This document shows, piece after piece, positions 54,231 to 64,000 of a DNA stretch of 64,000 nucleotides. The notes beneath the pieces were generated by a model. The model ran no database searches and was not told the DNA's origin. It saw only the letters and a program-made list of their open reading frames with translations. How positions within the stretch are numbered: position 1 is the stretch's first letter; each line of letters begins with the position of its first letter. The DNA comes from Rhizophagus irregularis (lineage: Eukaryota > Glomeromycota > Glomeromycetes > Glomerales > Glomeraceae). The stretch lies in assembly GCF_026210795.1 (NCBI RefSeq), contig NC_089436.1, positions 558,001 through 622,000 on the forward strand. The letters are read 5' to 3'. The position numbers and the translations under genes are program-made.

Positions 54231-54859
54231 GGATTAGGGTATGATTATTGTATGGATTTCTTTGTTATATATCACTAATACTTTATTGCTTTTTACATTA
54301 TTATAATACAGATTATGATGATCATAAGAAGAGTTTCTGTAAAGATAATTATGACAATTACAAACTTTACTCCAACTCATAATTAAAAATGTATAAAATG
54401 AAATATTTATTGAAATTTCAAATGTTTATAGATGAAAAAAAGCAAGAATTACTCTATAAAAAGAATAGTAAAGAAATAATGAATCTAATATTATTTGTTC
54501 TAATCCAGTAACTTCAAGAAGGTATGGACGTCCTCCAAATCAATATCTGAGTGAAAAAGCAAAAAATAACTATTAATTTGGAATTATAACATATTTCAGA
54601 AAATAATAATAATGGAAATAATAAGAAACAAAGAAAATGTAAGAGATGTGAAAATTTAGGTCATGATTTACATAATTGTAAAAGTAAGATTTTTAGTGAA
54701 AGAAATTAATATTGTATTTAGATAGTTATTAGAATTTTAATTTATTAATAAAAAATAAAATTTACTGCGATACTGCAATTATTGCAGCATGATTATATGA
54801 TTTATTTATATCAGTGATATCACCTGTGGACTGTGGTGATAATTAGAAATTTTCATATA

Positions 54860-55690
54860 TATAAATATAATATTATTTTTAATTAAAATTTTTAAAATTA
54901 ATAAAACTTAAGTTGGCATTATAAAATTAATTAGTACTAAGAAATTTTGCTCAGAATTATAATTTAATAATTGGCAATTTAAAAAAGTTTAATAAATTTT
55001 AGTCAATTTTAAATTATATATATATACTTTATATTTAAAGGCAATATTATATTAAAAATTTTATTATAATAATATTGTATAAAAAATTAAATGTGATATT
55101 TCCTTTGACTATTAAGAAAAAAAAAATATTAAAATATTAAAGGATATTAAAAAACATTAAAAATATAAAAAATTATTAAAGAATATTAAAGATGTTAAAA
55201 AATATCAAGTTATCTATTTCTAATAAAAAAATTAACCAGATAATATCACCTACATTAAATAAATTTATATAATAAAAATTAATAGGTGATATTATCTAAA
55301 TGATTTTACACTGAGTGCAAATTAGTTATATTCTATATAATTTATATTATTATTATTATTATTTTATTGCAGTTTTCAGAATTCTGTATACGTTGTGATG
55401 ATTGAGTAATTATGATTGCAGGATGATTACAGAACGATTATAGGATAATATTATCCGATTTTTATCCAGTAATCGTCCTATAATCTAATATTTTTTTTAT
55501 TTGATAGTCTATAGGAGGTAGCATAATTTTGAAAAGTACGATAAATATTTGGAAATTAATCTGTAAAAAATTAGAATAATAAATTTTTTAAAAAAATATT
55601 CAAATAACTTAATATTTATAAATTGCAAAAAATATTTTTTTCTTTATTTTTACAAAAAGTATTAACAACTTTATTATAAAGTAAAATTTT
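54860..55690. other. AT-rich spacer with two hairpins
   Basis: AGATAATATCACCTA (55238-55252) and its exact complement (55283-55297) bound a 60-bp element. A second mirrored pair, ATTATAGGA...TCCTATAAT, lies at about 55439-55482. The rest is A/T runs. Confidence 0.55.
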
Positions 55691-55699
55691 ATATATATA

Positions 55700-57479
55700 A
55701 AATAAATCAGGCAGAAAATTATTGAAGCAGTCTAATTCTTTAATATTACTCAAGATAGATATTCTTTTACAAGAAAAAAAGATGGATCTAGTATTAGTAA
55801 AAGTTAAGGGATATAGTGGAGATGTTATGAATGAAATGGTAGATGATTTAACTAAGAACACAAGTAACAGTAGATGTTACTTTAACAACAGGTTTAACTA
55901 TAGCAATAGGACAGTTAGATTTTTTCCAATTTTTAAGCAGATTCCAATTGAATACAACTTAAGAAAATTTATCAAAACTCTAATGAATACCAGAATAGTA
56001 GCAGAATGGTCAATGCTAAAAACCAATAGATATGAAATATCAATTGCCTGGAACATAACTTGGAACTTAATTCATAGATATAAAAGGTTTAATTGTATTT
56101 CAGTTAAAAAACATTAGCATTTAATATTTATTATTAAACTATTTGCTAAACTTCTCCCTATAGGTACTACTCTTATATAGCGAAAACTAAATATATACAA
56201 AGATTTTGTTTATTCTATGTATAATGATAACAAAGAAGAAGACATATATCATTTTATTGAATGTGATGCCAATAAGGATCTATGGCCTATAATTAAAAAC
56301 AGAATGCAAGATGATGTGATTCATATAATTCAAAAATGGAGTAATATGGAAAAAAATACACCTAAAGCCATAAGGGAGAAACTAAAACAGATACTAGGAT
56401 CACAAAATGACAACAACAAATTTATTGACTTTTGCTTACTAGCTTTGGAACTTGGAAGCTAAAGTTAACACTAATCTTTTAAAGTATCAAAACAGTTATT
56501 TGGATTTTCAGAATCAAAGAACATTTTATTTCTGGCTTCACTTCTGGATTCTTTTATTATTTACTTTAAAGAACTAATCTGACTGCCAAGATGTAATTAA
56601 GGTTGCCTGCCTAAACCTCTCCAAAATTCTACGATTAGTTTCTCCAAGATTTTACTATAGTTTTATTATAGTTTCGGCAAGGTTTCAGCAGTTTTGGCAT
56701 TTATAATAAGTTTCATCAGGTTTCACTTTTCTCCAGAGTTTCACCAACTTTTTAATAAGACTTTCATATAGTTTTGGCAAAGTTTTGCTATTTCGGCATT
56801 TCGCCAACTTGCCAAAACCCCCTAGTTTCTCTAGTAACGTTAGATGTAATGCTACTAATACATGGGAAAAGGATAGAAATATTGAAAGAAAAAACAAATT
56901 AAATAAATCTAAATATATGGATCATTATTTAAAATTCTGTTACCAGCAAGAGAAACAGTCAAGACAGGATAAACATTCTTCAAAAAAGAATGATTTACCA
57001 ATTTCACAGAAAGATCAAACTGTAGTACTGGATGATATTATATTTGAGTTGGATTCAGTACAATCTGAAAACTCAATGAATGAAAATTTTATTTTATCAA
57101 AGTATTATAGTAGAATGGAGAAAAAAACTCATGTTCAGATGTGCTTACTGATTAGTAATAACTGGTGATATAGTTAAGCTTATAAGAAGACAAAAAATAT
57201 TATTGACAATGTTATAGCAGATCTAATAACAACATAACTAACATTATTCTGAATTTAAATTCATCAATTCTGAAAGGAAAAGGAATGGGAAAAAAAAAAA
57301 AAATTTTTTTTATATAGATAAAGTGATAAACAGTATTACTAATTTTATTTACTTTTATTTTTATTGGTATTTTGATGATTACATCCTTCTGGGTGGATAT
57401 AGCTCATAATAATTTGTTTGTATGGTATATAAACTTAATATCAATAAAGCATATATAAATCATTAAAAAAAAAAAAAAT
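55700..57479 (+). mobile_element. LINE 3' portion: RNase H, zinc-binding tail, 3' UTR and poly-A
   Basis: From 55722 the frame reads the end of an RNase H domain (VLVKVKGYSGDVMNEMVDDL). Next come LRKFIKTLMNTRIVAEW and KTNRYEISIAWNITWNLIHR, then, after a frame change near 56117, NIYKDFVYSMYNDN and EEDIYHFIECDANKDLWP, the HxxxC-like tail seen after RNase H in I/Tad-type LINEs. A further coding piece at 56860-57168 (LNKSKYMDHYLKFCYQQEK) follows a block rich in TTTCGGCA/GTTTTGGCAA motifs at 56640-56830, probably an insertion. The 3' UTR ends in AATATCAATAAAGCATATAT and poly-A at 57479. The reverse transcriptase is missing, so it is a dead truncated copy. Confidence 0.75.
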
Positions 57480-57489
57480 AATTAAAAAA

Positions 57490-57905
57490 TTAAAAAAATA
57501 ATTTTTTCAAACAAATTCTTAAAAATTTTCTATCAAAAAATATTCCAAACGATCCTTTTAGTTAAAAAATTCTCAAAATAAAAATGCTTTAAGCGATTTC
57601 CTTAATTAAAAAATACAAAAAATAATTTTCCTAAACAAACTCTTAGAAATTTTTCTATTAAATAATACTTTCAGTTAAAAAATTCTCAAAAAATAATTTT
57701 TTCAAACAAACTCTTAGAAAATTCTCTATCAAAAAATGTTCCAAACAATCTCTTGGTTAAAAATTTTTCAAAAATAGTCTCTCCAAACAAATCCTTAGAA
57801 AATTCTTTATCAAAAAATGCCCTAAATGATTTCCTTAATTAAAAAATTTAAAAATTAATTTTTCCTAAATGAACTCTTAGAAAATTCTCTATCAAAAATA
57901 TTCCA
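57490..57905. repeat. Degenerate tandem repeat, about 84-bp unit (block 1)
   Basis: About five units containing AAACAAACTCTTAGAAAATT, CTCTATCAAAAAATRTTCCA, AAC(G/A)ATCCTTTTAGTTAAA and AAATTCTCAAAAATAATT. It starts at the LINE poly-A tail. The same unit returns at 59580. Confidence 0.8.
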
Positions 57906-58028
57906 AACAGCACCAATTTGTGGAATTATGTACTACATCTACAAAATAGATTTACCAAATGAATGCAAAGTTAAAAGTCATGTGGCAATGATGGATTTAC
58001 ATCATCTGATGTGCAAAATCAATTAGTT

Positions 58029-58566
58029 AGAGGCATGCCAGAAATTATGTGATTTAGTGGGTGGTGGGGTCAGATCCTGCAATCAGATATCACAATATAC
58101 CTTTTATGATAATAGTATATTTTTTATAGTAAATAATATATAATTTATTTATTAAGAAGCTTTTTTTGCAATTATCTCACCATCTAAAAGTCCAATTTCA
58201 ATGAAATTTTTTGTTTTATAGAGTATAAAGAGAGCTACAAAATAAAAAAAAAGTTTATGCAAATTGAATTATTGGATAATGAAATAATTGTATTCTAATA
58301 TATATGTAATATATAGTAATTTATTTATCGATTAATAAGCTTTTTTGCAATTATTTCACAACTAGTAGTCCAATTTCAATGATTTTTTTATTTTATAAAG
58401 CATAAATGGGGCTACAAAACAAAAAAAAAGTTTATGTAAATTGGATTATTAGATAGCAAACTAATTGTATTATAATATATATATATTAATATAATATATT
58501 ATATATTATATGTATTTTTTTAGCCAATCAGAATTCAGTCATATGGTGGGTAGGGTAATCACGTGA
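58029..58566. mobile_element. 540-bp inverted-end element between the two tandem-repeat blocks
   Basis: GGCATGCCAGAAATTATGTG at the left is complementary to CACGTGATTTCTGGCATGCC at the right, with two mismatches. Inside, about 150 bases (AAGCTTTTTTGCAATTAT... to GTTTATG(C/T)AAATTG) are present twice, at 58158 and 58335. Noncoding. Confidence 0.75.
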
Positions 58567-59575
58567 TTTCTGGCATGCCCCTTATTTGAATTTTAATTTT
58601 TTTTAATACATACAAGTAACATTAAAATTATAAAAGGAAAATACAATTCTTGTAACAAAATTGTGAATATCTTGGGCTATATGTAAGATAAACAGATGAA
58701 TTTATATTCATTTGAAAGAAAAAAACAAGACCTATCTATCTAATGAATCCAAAATCAGACAAAAATAATCACTGGTTGCTAAATAAATGTGTTCAATGCA
58801 TTAATTTGCAATTTTTTGCTTTGATCGTAAATATCTCCGCATCTAGTGATTCAACTTGAATGTTGTTTAATTCCTAAGCTAGAGCAAGTTCACACCTTTC
58901 AAATAAATATAAAATTATTCAATTAGCATATATGTACATTGAGAAATTAACGATTATATAATTCACATAAAATCTGTTATAAAAAATATTTTAAAATTAC
59001 ATTTCTTACCAAAAAAATTATTTTCAAAAAGTTTTTAGAGTTCTTTTACCTTATTTAAAAAATTTATTTGCTTTTTAAGGACTTTAATTAAATAAATCTA
59101 ATAAAACAATAATAAAAAGTAATGAGTAAGTTGTATAAAATTAGTTTATTAAACAAAAAAAGAAAAAACTTTTTGAAACTCTTATATCTTTTATTTTACA
59201 TATATTTTTACAAAAAAAAAAGCAAAGAAAACCAAAGTTAAAATAAATAAAAAGATTTTTTTTCTATAAATAACAAATATTAATATATTTTTTTTTACTT
59301 ACTGTTTAAGAAATAACCGCTATATATACCTGCAAACTTTTTTGGTTTACTTAACGAAAAAGTGACTGAAAAGTGATTGAAAAGTGATTGAGTAAAAAAG
59401 TGCTTAATATCATTATTTTAAAATATAAATTAAAAATTTTTTTTTATTTTTAGATAATTCTGAACTGTTTAAATATGTAACACATATTTAATTTAAGTTT
59501 GTATAATGTAAATCCTATTATACAGCTAAATTTTTATAAAAATCTTAATTTAGGCCAATTTTACAGATCGGTGGA
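58567..59575. other. AT-rich region, no gene
   Basis: A slightly richer segment at 58640-58930 has no open frame. A short doublet AAAAGTGATTGAAAAGTGATT lies at about 59368-59389. Nothing else. Confidence 0.5.
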
Positions 59576-59579
59576 TATG

Positions 59580-60370
59580 TTTAGTTAAAAAATTCTCAAA
59601 AATAATCTCTCCAAACAAATTACGAATCCTTAGAAAATTCTCTCAAAAAATGCCCTAAATGATTCTCTTAATTAAAAAATTCAAAAAATAATTTTTCTAA
59701 ACAAACTCTTAGAAATTTCTCTATTAAAAAAATGCTCTAAATGATCCTTTTAATTAAAAAATTCTTTAAAAATAATTTTTCCAAACAAACTCTTAGAAAA
59801 TTCTCTATCAAAAAATATTCCAAACAATTCCTTGGTTAAAAAATTCTTAAAAATAACGAACCTTAGAAAATTCTCTATTGAAAATGCCCTAAACGATTCC
59901 CTTAAAATTCTCTATCAAAAAATGTCCTAAATGATCCTTTTAGTTAAAAAATTCTCAAAAAACCATTTTCCAAATGAACTCTTAGAAAATTCTCTATTAA
60001 AAATGTTCTAAATGTTTTCTTTAGTTAAAAAATTCTCAAAAACAATCTCTCTAAACAAATTCTTAGAAAATTCTAAAATGCTCTAAATAATCCCCTTAAA
60101 TAAAAAATACAAGAAATAATTTCTTTAAACGAACTTTTAGAAATTTCTCTATTAAATAATACCTTCAGTTAAAAAATTCTCAAAAAATAATTTTTCTAAA
60201 CAAACTCTTAGAAAATTCTTTATCAAAAAATATTCCAAATGGTCCTTTTAGTTAAAAAATTCTCAAAAATAATTTCTCCAAACAAATCTTTAGAAAATTC
60301 TCTATCAAAAATGCTTTAAATGATTTCCTTAATTAAAAAAATAATTTTTTTAAACAGACTTTTAAAAAAT
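59580..60370. repeat. Degenerate tandem repeat, about 84-bp unit (block 2)
   Basis: Nine to ten units of the repeat at 57490, with many length variants. The units alternate between a CCAAACAA(T/C)-type and a CTAAATGATC-type middle. Blocks 1 and 2 were probably one array split by later insertions. Confidence 0.8.
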
Positions 60371-60559
60371 TTCTCAAAAATCTATCTAAAAGTTTCTTAA
60401 ATAAAATCCCTATTAATATTATTTAAATGGACTTTTAAAATTTCTTAAAAAATTATTTATAAAAGCAAGTTATCTAAAAAATGAATTTAAATAAAAAATT
60501 TTAGTTGAAACGGATTATATATAATACAGTATATTGTACAAAATAAAAATCTTATGTAT

Positions 60560-60735
60560 TAAAATTTACATATCGGATGTCTGATATGTGTAAGATAGAT
60601 CAATGCCCAATATACAATATCAGTGACTAATAGCTTAGCTATTGGGTACCCAATATATCCAATATTTATCCGATTAGCTACCGATATATAGGTACCTGAT
60701 ATGTACCTGATAGAATTGATTTTGACCAGTATAAG
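60560..60735. repeat. GGTACC-palindrome repeat, copy h
   Basis: TATCGGATGTCTGATATGTG, ATTGGGTACCCAATATATCC and AGGTACCTGATATGTACCTG, ending AGAATTGATTTTGACCAGT followed by ATA. One end is of the GATTTTGACCAGT type; the other resembles the GATAGATCA type, so it joins two subfamilies. Confidence 0.7.
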
Positions 60736-61003
60736 AATGCCAAGTCATCTATAATTTATAATTAAAACATACAACTATAACTAAATAATTTTAAACAAAA
60801 AAAGAAATAAGGTTTCCACCTTATTGCACTGAAGTGTGAACATTTCTAACTTTTTATATATCAAATATAAGTTCAGAGAGATTTTTTTTTATGTTTATTG
60901 TTAAATATCATTAAAAGCCTATAATAAAAAAAGAAATGTGAATTTTATATTGATTTTAAAATAATGTCATAATGGTGAAAATTCCTTAAAGGCTTTTTTT
61001 TTA

Positions 61004-61106
61004 GGAATCCTTAAGGATCTGGTAATTTATAGAATCCTTAAGGATCTTTATAATTCATCTAAAGGTTTTTAAGGATTCTATAAATTACTGGATCTTTAAG
61101 GATTCC
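61004..61106. mobile_element. 103-bp palindromic MITE with 38-bp ends
   Basis: GGAATCCTTAAGGATCTGGT... at the left and the complement of the last 38 bases match at 36 of 38 positions, leaving a loop of about 27 bases. Within each arm AATCCTTAAGGAT is itself nearly palindromic. It lies just beyond the stop of the relic at 61122. Confidence 0.88.
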
Positions 61107-61121
61107 AAGATAATCTAAGAA

Positions 61122-61322
61122 TTACTGATGTTTAAGCATTTCATATATTACGTTATCTTTCCAACAAGCTGGAAAATCATAAAATTTCAAGTCACGTGAT
61201 TGTTTGGCAAAATGTTTATCCAAATAATTGTTATCAGAAGTTGTTTGAACCGATATTTCAGCGATCTTCCCTTTTTGTTGTGTTGATGATTTCTTTTTTT
61301 TTGGATTTGTGGAGCCTATCAT
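61122..61322 (-). pseudogene. N-terminal fragment of a lineage-expanded protein
   Basis: 66 codons on the minus strand from ATG 61322: basic start (TNPKKKKSSTQQKGK), then SDNNYLDKHFAKQSRDLKFY and DFPACWKDNV, then a stop. RDLKFYDFPACW is close to a block I associate with an RRM-like domain of a Rhizophagus-expanded family that would continue for hundreds of residues. Here it is cut just before the 103-bp MITE. Host or mobile origin unknown. Confidence 0.45.
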
Positions 61323-61446
61323 GGCTTTTTATCTTACTTTTCCGTTTACTGGAAGTGGCAATCTCGATTAGCTAAAATAAAAACGGTCAACAGGTTATAC
61401 TCAGTTTTGGAATTGGGCTATCTCAAAATTAGTAATACGTACATCT

Positions 61447-61909
61447 CACCATAAGGCATGTCTGGAATGTGTGCCAGGTTGATAGTACAGTGTGGCGCAG
61501 TGATTTTTTCCAAAAAAATTAAATTGCAATTTTTTTTATTTAAAATAAAACCTTTAAATTCCTGCATTAGATGTATTTTTGTCCACTCTGCAAATTTACT
61601 TAGAGCATATACGGGTGGTTTAGAAGGCCATTTTCGAGTTATTTAACAAAAACTGTTCTTTCGACAAATCCAATTTTGAAAATGATCAGCAAAGACGATA
61701 AAATCGGTTGTTATATACTAAAGTCAAAATCTACTTCCAAAACCTCCTTCTATTTATAAGTGAATTTTGTAAAACGGATGAAAATACATTTAATGTGTAA
61801 ATTTGAAAGCTTTACATTGAAAAGAAAATCTTTAACTTAAATCTTTTTGAAATTACTGCGCCACACTACGTCCTCAACCTGACACACATTTCAGACGTGC
61901 CTCCATGAG
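61447..61909. mobile_element. 460-bp MITE with about 60-bp ends (GTGTGGCGCAGT)
   Basis: AAGGCATGTCTGGAATGTGT, GCCAGGTTGA and GTGTGGCGCAGTGATTT at the left are complementary to AAATTACTGCGCCACAC, TCAACCTGACACACAT and TTCAGACGTGCCTCC at the right. The centre is AT-rich. A 62-codon frame at 61458 lies within the end and is not a gene. Confidence 0.88.
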
Positions 61910-61973
61910 TCACAATGATGTCATAAATGTCTTATATAATATTTTCCGCATTACATTATGTTGCACCAGAACC

Positions 61974-63167
61974 ATGTCTCAAACACAACCAATACAACAG
62001 TTACAACTAGTTGCTATAAATATTAAAGAAGAGGTAAGTCATTTCCTTACTGGATGAGTTTTTTTTTAAAAAAAAAAATCTGATAAGTATTAGCTATAGA
62101 GTTACTTGGAGAAAGAGCAGAGAATCGGAAATTTTATACGAAACGTTCCTACTACCTTACAGGTATGGCCTAAAAATTATGCCGTATTTTAAGAGAATAT
62201 CACATTAAATTTTTGTATGATATTCCAGAGAAATGAAAAAAAAGGAAGAGAAAAAAAAGGAACCTTGGATTCTAAGTTGGAGACCGAATTGTTTGAGAAT
62301 GGAAATAGACGGAGTGATGATCCCAATTGCCACTCCATGGGATGTTCTTACCCTCCTTTATACAATCAACATTGGCGAACCTCCAATGCAGACTTTATTC
62401 GATTATCAGATAGAATGGCTGTATCGACATTTAAAACAGTTAGCGAAGTGGATAATGATTTTAGAGCCAATGCACATGAAGATACAACTATGGCCGACAG
62501 TAATAAATGTGGCGTGGAAATCAAACGACAAGGAAATCATGAAGGTCTCGTTCAGAGCGTCGCTAGTAGAAAACAGGAGTTCCAGAAAACAAATAGTAAA
62601 GTTTCGACAGGAAGTCGATTTAGAGAATCACCATCTCTTTCCTCGGGACAATCATGGGAATTTGGTAAAGAATCAAAAGCCCTGGCTGTTCGGAAATTGT
62701 GTTGAAGTGAATACATGGTTCCATCTAGCGTCCCAGATACCCGAGCTACCAATCAGAACTTTTGCAATAATAACAGAAATACAAAAAACGAAACCATGTT
62801 GCAGGAATTGCAAAACGGTGATGGCATGCAGAACACCAATGATCTTGCATCACTCATTAGATTATTGAAGGATAAAGAACAATATCGTGAAGAGACAAAC
62901 AAAGATGTCTTTACTAAAGGCGAGATCTACCTCTTCACCAAAATGTATGGCATTACTGATTTCAAACTCGTGTTTGCATACGATGATTCAGTCTTTTGGC
63001 TAGAAGACCATGATATTATTTATTTTTGGTCTCGCATAGATGATAGCATGATACGCGGAGGAAGAAATCTGAAAGAAGCTTTAACAAATTATCTTTTTAA
63101 TCAAAAAAATCTTTGTTATGTCGATGAGATTACTCGCGAATTGATATCAATAGATGCATATGATTAA
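61974..63167 (+). CDS. Two-exon lineage-specific protein of unknown function, one in-frame stop
   Basis: Exon 1 is 61974-62033 (MSQTQPIQQLQL...); the intron 62034-62228 has a GTAAGTC donor and TATTCCAG acceptor; exon 2 is 62229-63167. Phase 0 at this junction selects the frame RNEKKGREKKGTL rather than the overlapping one. Residues 21-190 are polar and probably disordered. After a single TGA at 62703 the same frame continues with a compact C-terminal domain of about 120 residues (LASLIRLLKDKEQYREET, GEIYLFTKMYGITDFKLVFA, YFWSRIDDSMIRGG, NYLFNQKNLCYVDEIT). No enzyme motif recognised. The TGA may be a true break, a polymorphism or an assembly error. The A/T bias is lower than in the flanks. Confidence 0.6.
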
Positions 63168-64000
63168 AATCACCCGAAGCTATATTAATATTGATGTAAC
63201 TAAAACATAAATAGAAAATGAGCGGAAAAAAGAATCAACAAAAAAAAGAAAAAGAATAAAAATAAGCATTGACATGAAAATAGCTTGATTTTAACTACCA
63301 ATATGTCTTATTATTTGTAGAATACTTTATTTGCTAATTTGTATATAAATGCTGTACAAAGATGTATTTAAAAAATAATAAAAGCATATGCAAAATTAAC
63401 TGCAAATTTAAATGCAGAGATGCCTTTACAATTAAGAAAGAATAAGCGAAATGTATGATGCTATCAAAGAGGGAGGGAATTGATGGAAAAATACTATCTG
63501 CTATATTAGAAAATTAAAAAAGAGGCAACTCTTAATAGAATTAAACTTAAATTGAGAATACTATTTCGATTAAGCGTAAAAAATTTAAAAAAATAAGTAA
63601 AATTTTGTAACTTTTTAACGTAAATTACCGCCTTATTGGACTTCTTTCTTATGGACTGAATTGTAAGTATTTTCACTTTTCGAATTTTGTATTATTTGTA
63701 TTTATTTTATACAGAAAAGAAATTCCTTCTTGATGCGTGGATTTTCAGGTATCCACGATATATTTGAGTGCAGATAACGCATTTGTAAAAATTTAATTCA
63801 ACCGGCAAGATTGATTTTTTATATTCATGACATAATAATCATATTTTAGTACCATACCAAATTCAATTAAAATATGGAATTTACATTTTCTCAGAATCCT
63901 TACATGGCATAAATTAATGGATATAGAAGCAGCATTATTAATAATAACATAACGTGACCAAGTAGCTACCCTATAAAAAATTTTTCAGAAAAATGATCAC
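63168..64000. other. AT-rich downstream region
   Basis: No gene. A possible polyadenylation context (AATAAA-like ATAATAAAAGC) occurs near 63375. A donor-like TTG|TAAGTATT near 63662 has no supporting frame. Confidence 0.5.

Larger units (their letters stand above)
53330..54709 (+). pseudogene. MULE transposase remnant (N- and C-terminal pieces)
   Basis: The N-terminal piece from ATG 53330 has MDCCEYVNENFTFSDKK, then FQKWEELEGYLK, a stop, and YALQEEFFYKKARVEYHLSP, the FAR1-like finger region. The C-terminal piece, after 54460, has TSRRYGRPPNQYL-like sequence in a neighbouring frame and ends in a zinc knuckle CKRCENLGHDLHNC (C-x2-C-x4-H-x4-C), usual at the end of these transposases. The catalytic middle is missing. 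Confidence 0.6.
53168..54850 (+). mobile_element. MULE-like element with inverted ends
   Basis: ATCACCACAGGTGATTTTAC at the left and the complement of a right end reading GTGATATCACCTGTGGACTG then TGGTGAT are inverted repeats with a small insertion at the right. Between them lie the two ends of a MULE/FAR1-type reading frame. A clear 9-bp target duplication was not found. The interior is replaced by telomere-like minisatellite and two MITE copies. Confidence 0.6.

Noticed and set aside
57490-60370. CRISPR-like array
   Set aside because: The units are adjacent and degenerate with no constant repeat separated by unique spacers, and the genome is fungal.
61458-61646. 62-codon frame
   Set aside because: It lies inside the left inverted end and centre of the 460-bp MITE.
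62233-62868. 211-codon frame as the main protein
   Set aside because: It does not join exon 1 in phase and does not continue into the conserved-looking C-terminal domain; kept only as an observation.

Overview
The window looks like nuclear DNA of an arbuscular mycorrhizal fungus of the Rhizophagus type (Glomeromycotina). The base composition is very AT-rich, genes have short GTAAGT...TAG introns, and the gene content is typical of these fungi: a tandem BTB-BACK-TLDc cluster, a tyrosine-kinase-like protein with Sel1 repeats, a lineage-expanded PD-(D/E)XK-like family, and many decayed DNA transposons. The genus is inferred from protein families I recognise; no database search was made.

Layout. 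1-5.3 kb: repeats and relics (LINE tail, MULE and hAT fragments, GGTACC-palindrome repeats, a small intron-module array), a four-exon zinc-knuckle gene on the minus strand, and a perfect hAT-type MITE with an 8-bp target duplication. 5.5-11.0 kb: a divergent pair, a 335-residue unknown basic/acidic protein (minus) and a nearly whole TNP2-type (CACTA/Plavaka-like) transposase (plus). 13.3-14.6 kb: decayed SANT plus ZZ-finger host gene. 14.9-16.3 kb: an array of about ten intron-like modules whose splice signals lie in inverted repeats. 17.2-20.0 kb: a 2OG-Fe(II) dioxygenase gene followed by a second copy of the TNP2 element's 3' end. 22.2-23.6 kb: three copies of a GGTACC MITE. 24.0-27.2 kb: a 3.2-kb hAT element with terminal repeats, target duplication and a recently broken transposase gene.

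28.2-37.3 kb: five whole BTB-TLDc paralogues and one decayed copy, all on the plus strand. 37.5-39.7 kb: kinase-Sel1 gene on the minus strand, converging on that cluster; its DFG motif reads NFG. 40-46 kb: MITEs and a hAT relic holding a nested CACTG MITE. 46.0-46.8 kb: a second intron-module array bounded by 12-bp inverted repeats. 47.4-50.6 kb: a less AT-rich island with two broken lineage-specific genes. 51.2-57.5 kb: a TNP2 relic, a MULE with inverted ends that carries telomere-like minisatellite, and a LINE 3' end with RNase H. 57.5-60.4 kb: degenerate tandem repeats. 61-63.2 kb: three MITE/relic features and a two-exon lineage-specific gene with one in-frame stop.

The most unusual material is the family of intron-module arrays (2.9-3.2, 14.9-16.3 and 46.0-46.8 kb). 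They are chains of 20-50 nt exon-like segments between 70-100 nt introns; many introns expose the donor and/or the CTAAC branch site in the loop or stem edge of a hairpin, and one array has transposon-like ends. Next most interesting is the oxygenase gene lying just upstream of sequence shared with the transposase element. I recognised no LTR retrotransposon, virus-derived element, CRISPR array, tRNA or rRNA gene.
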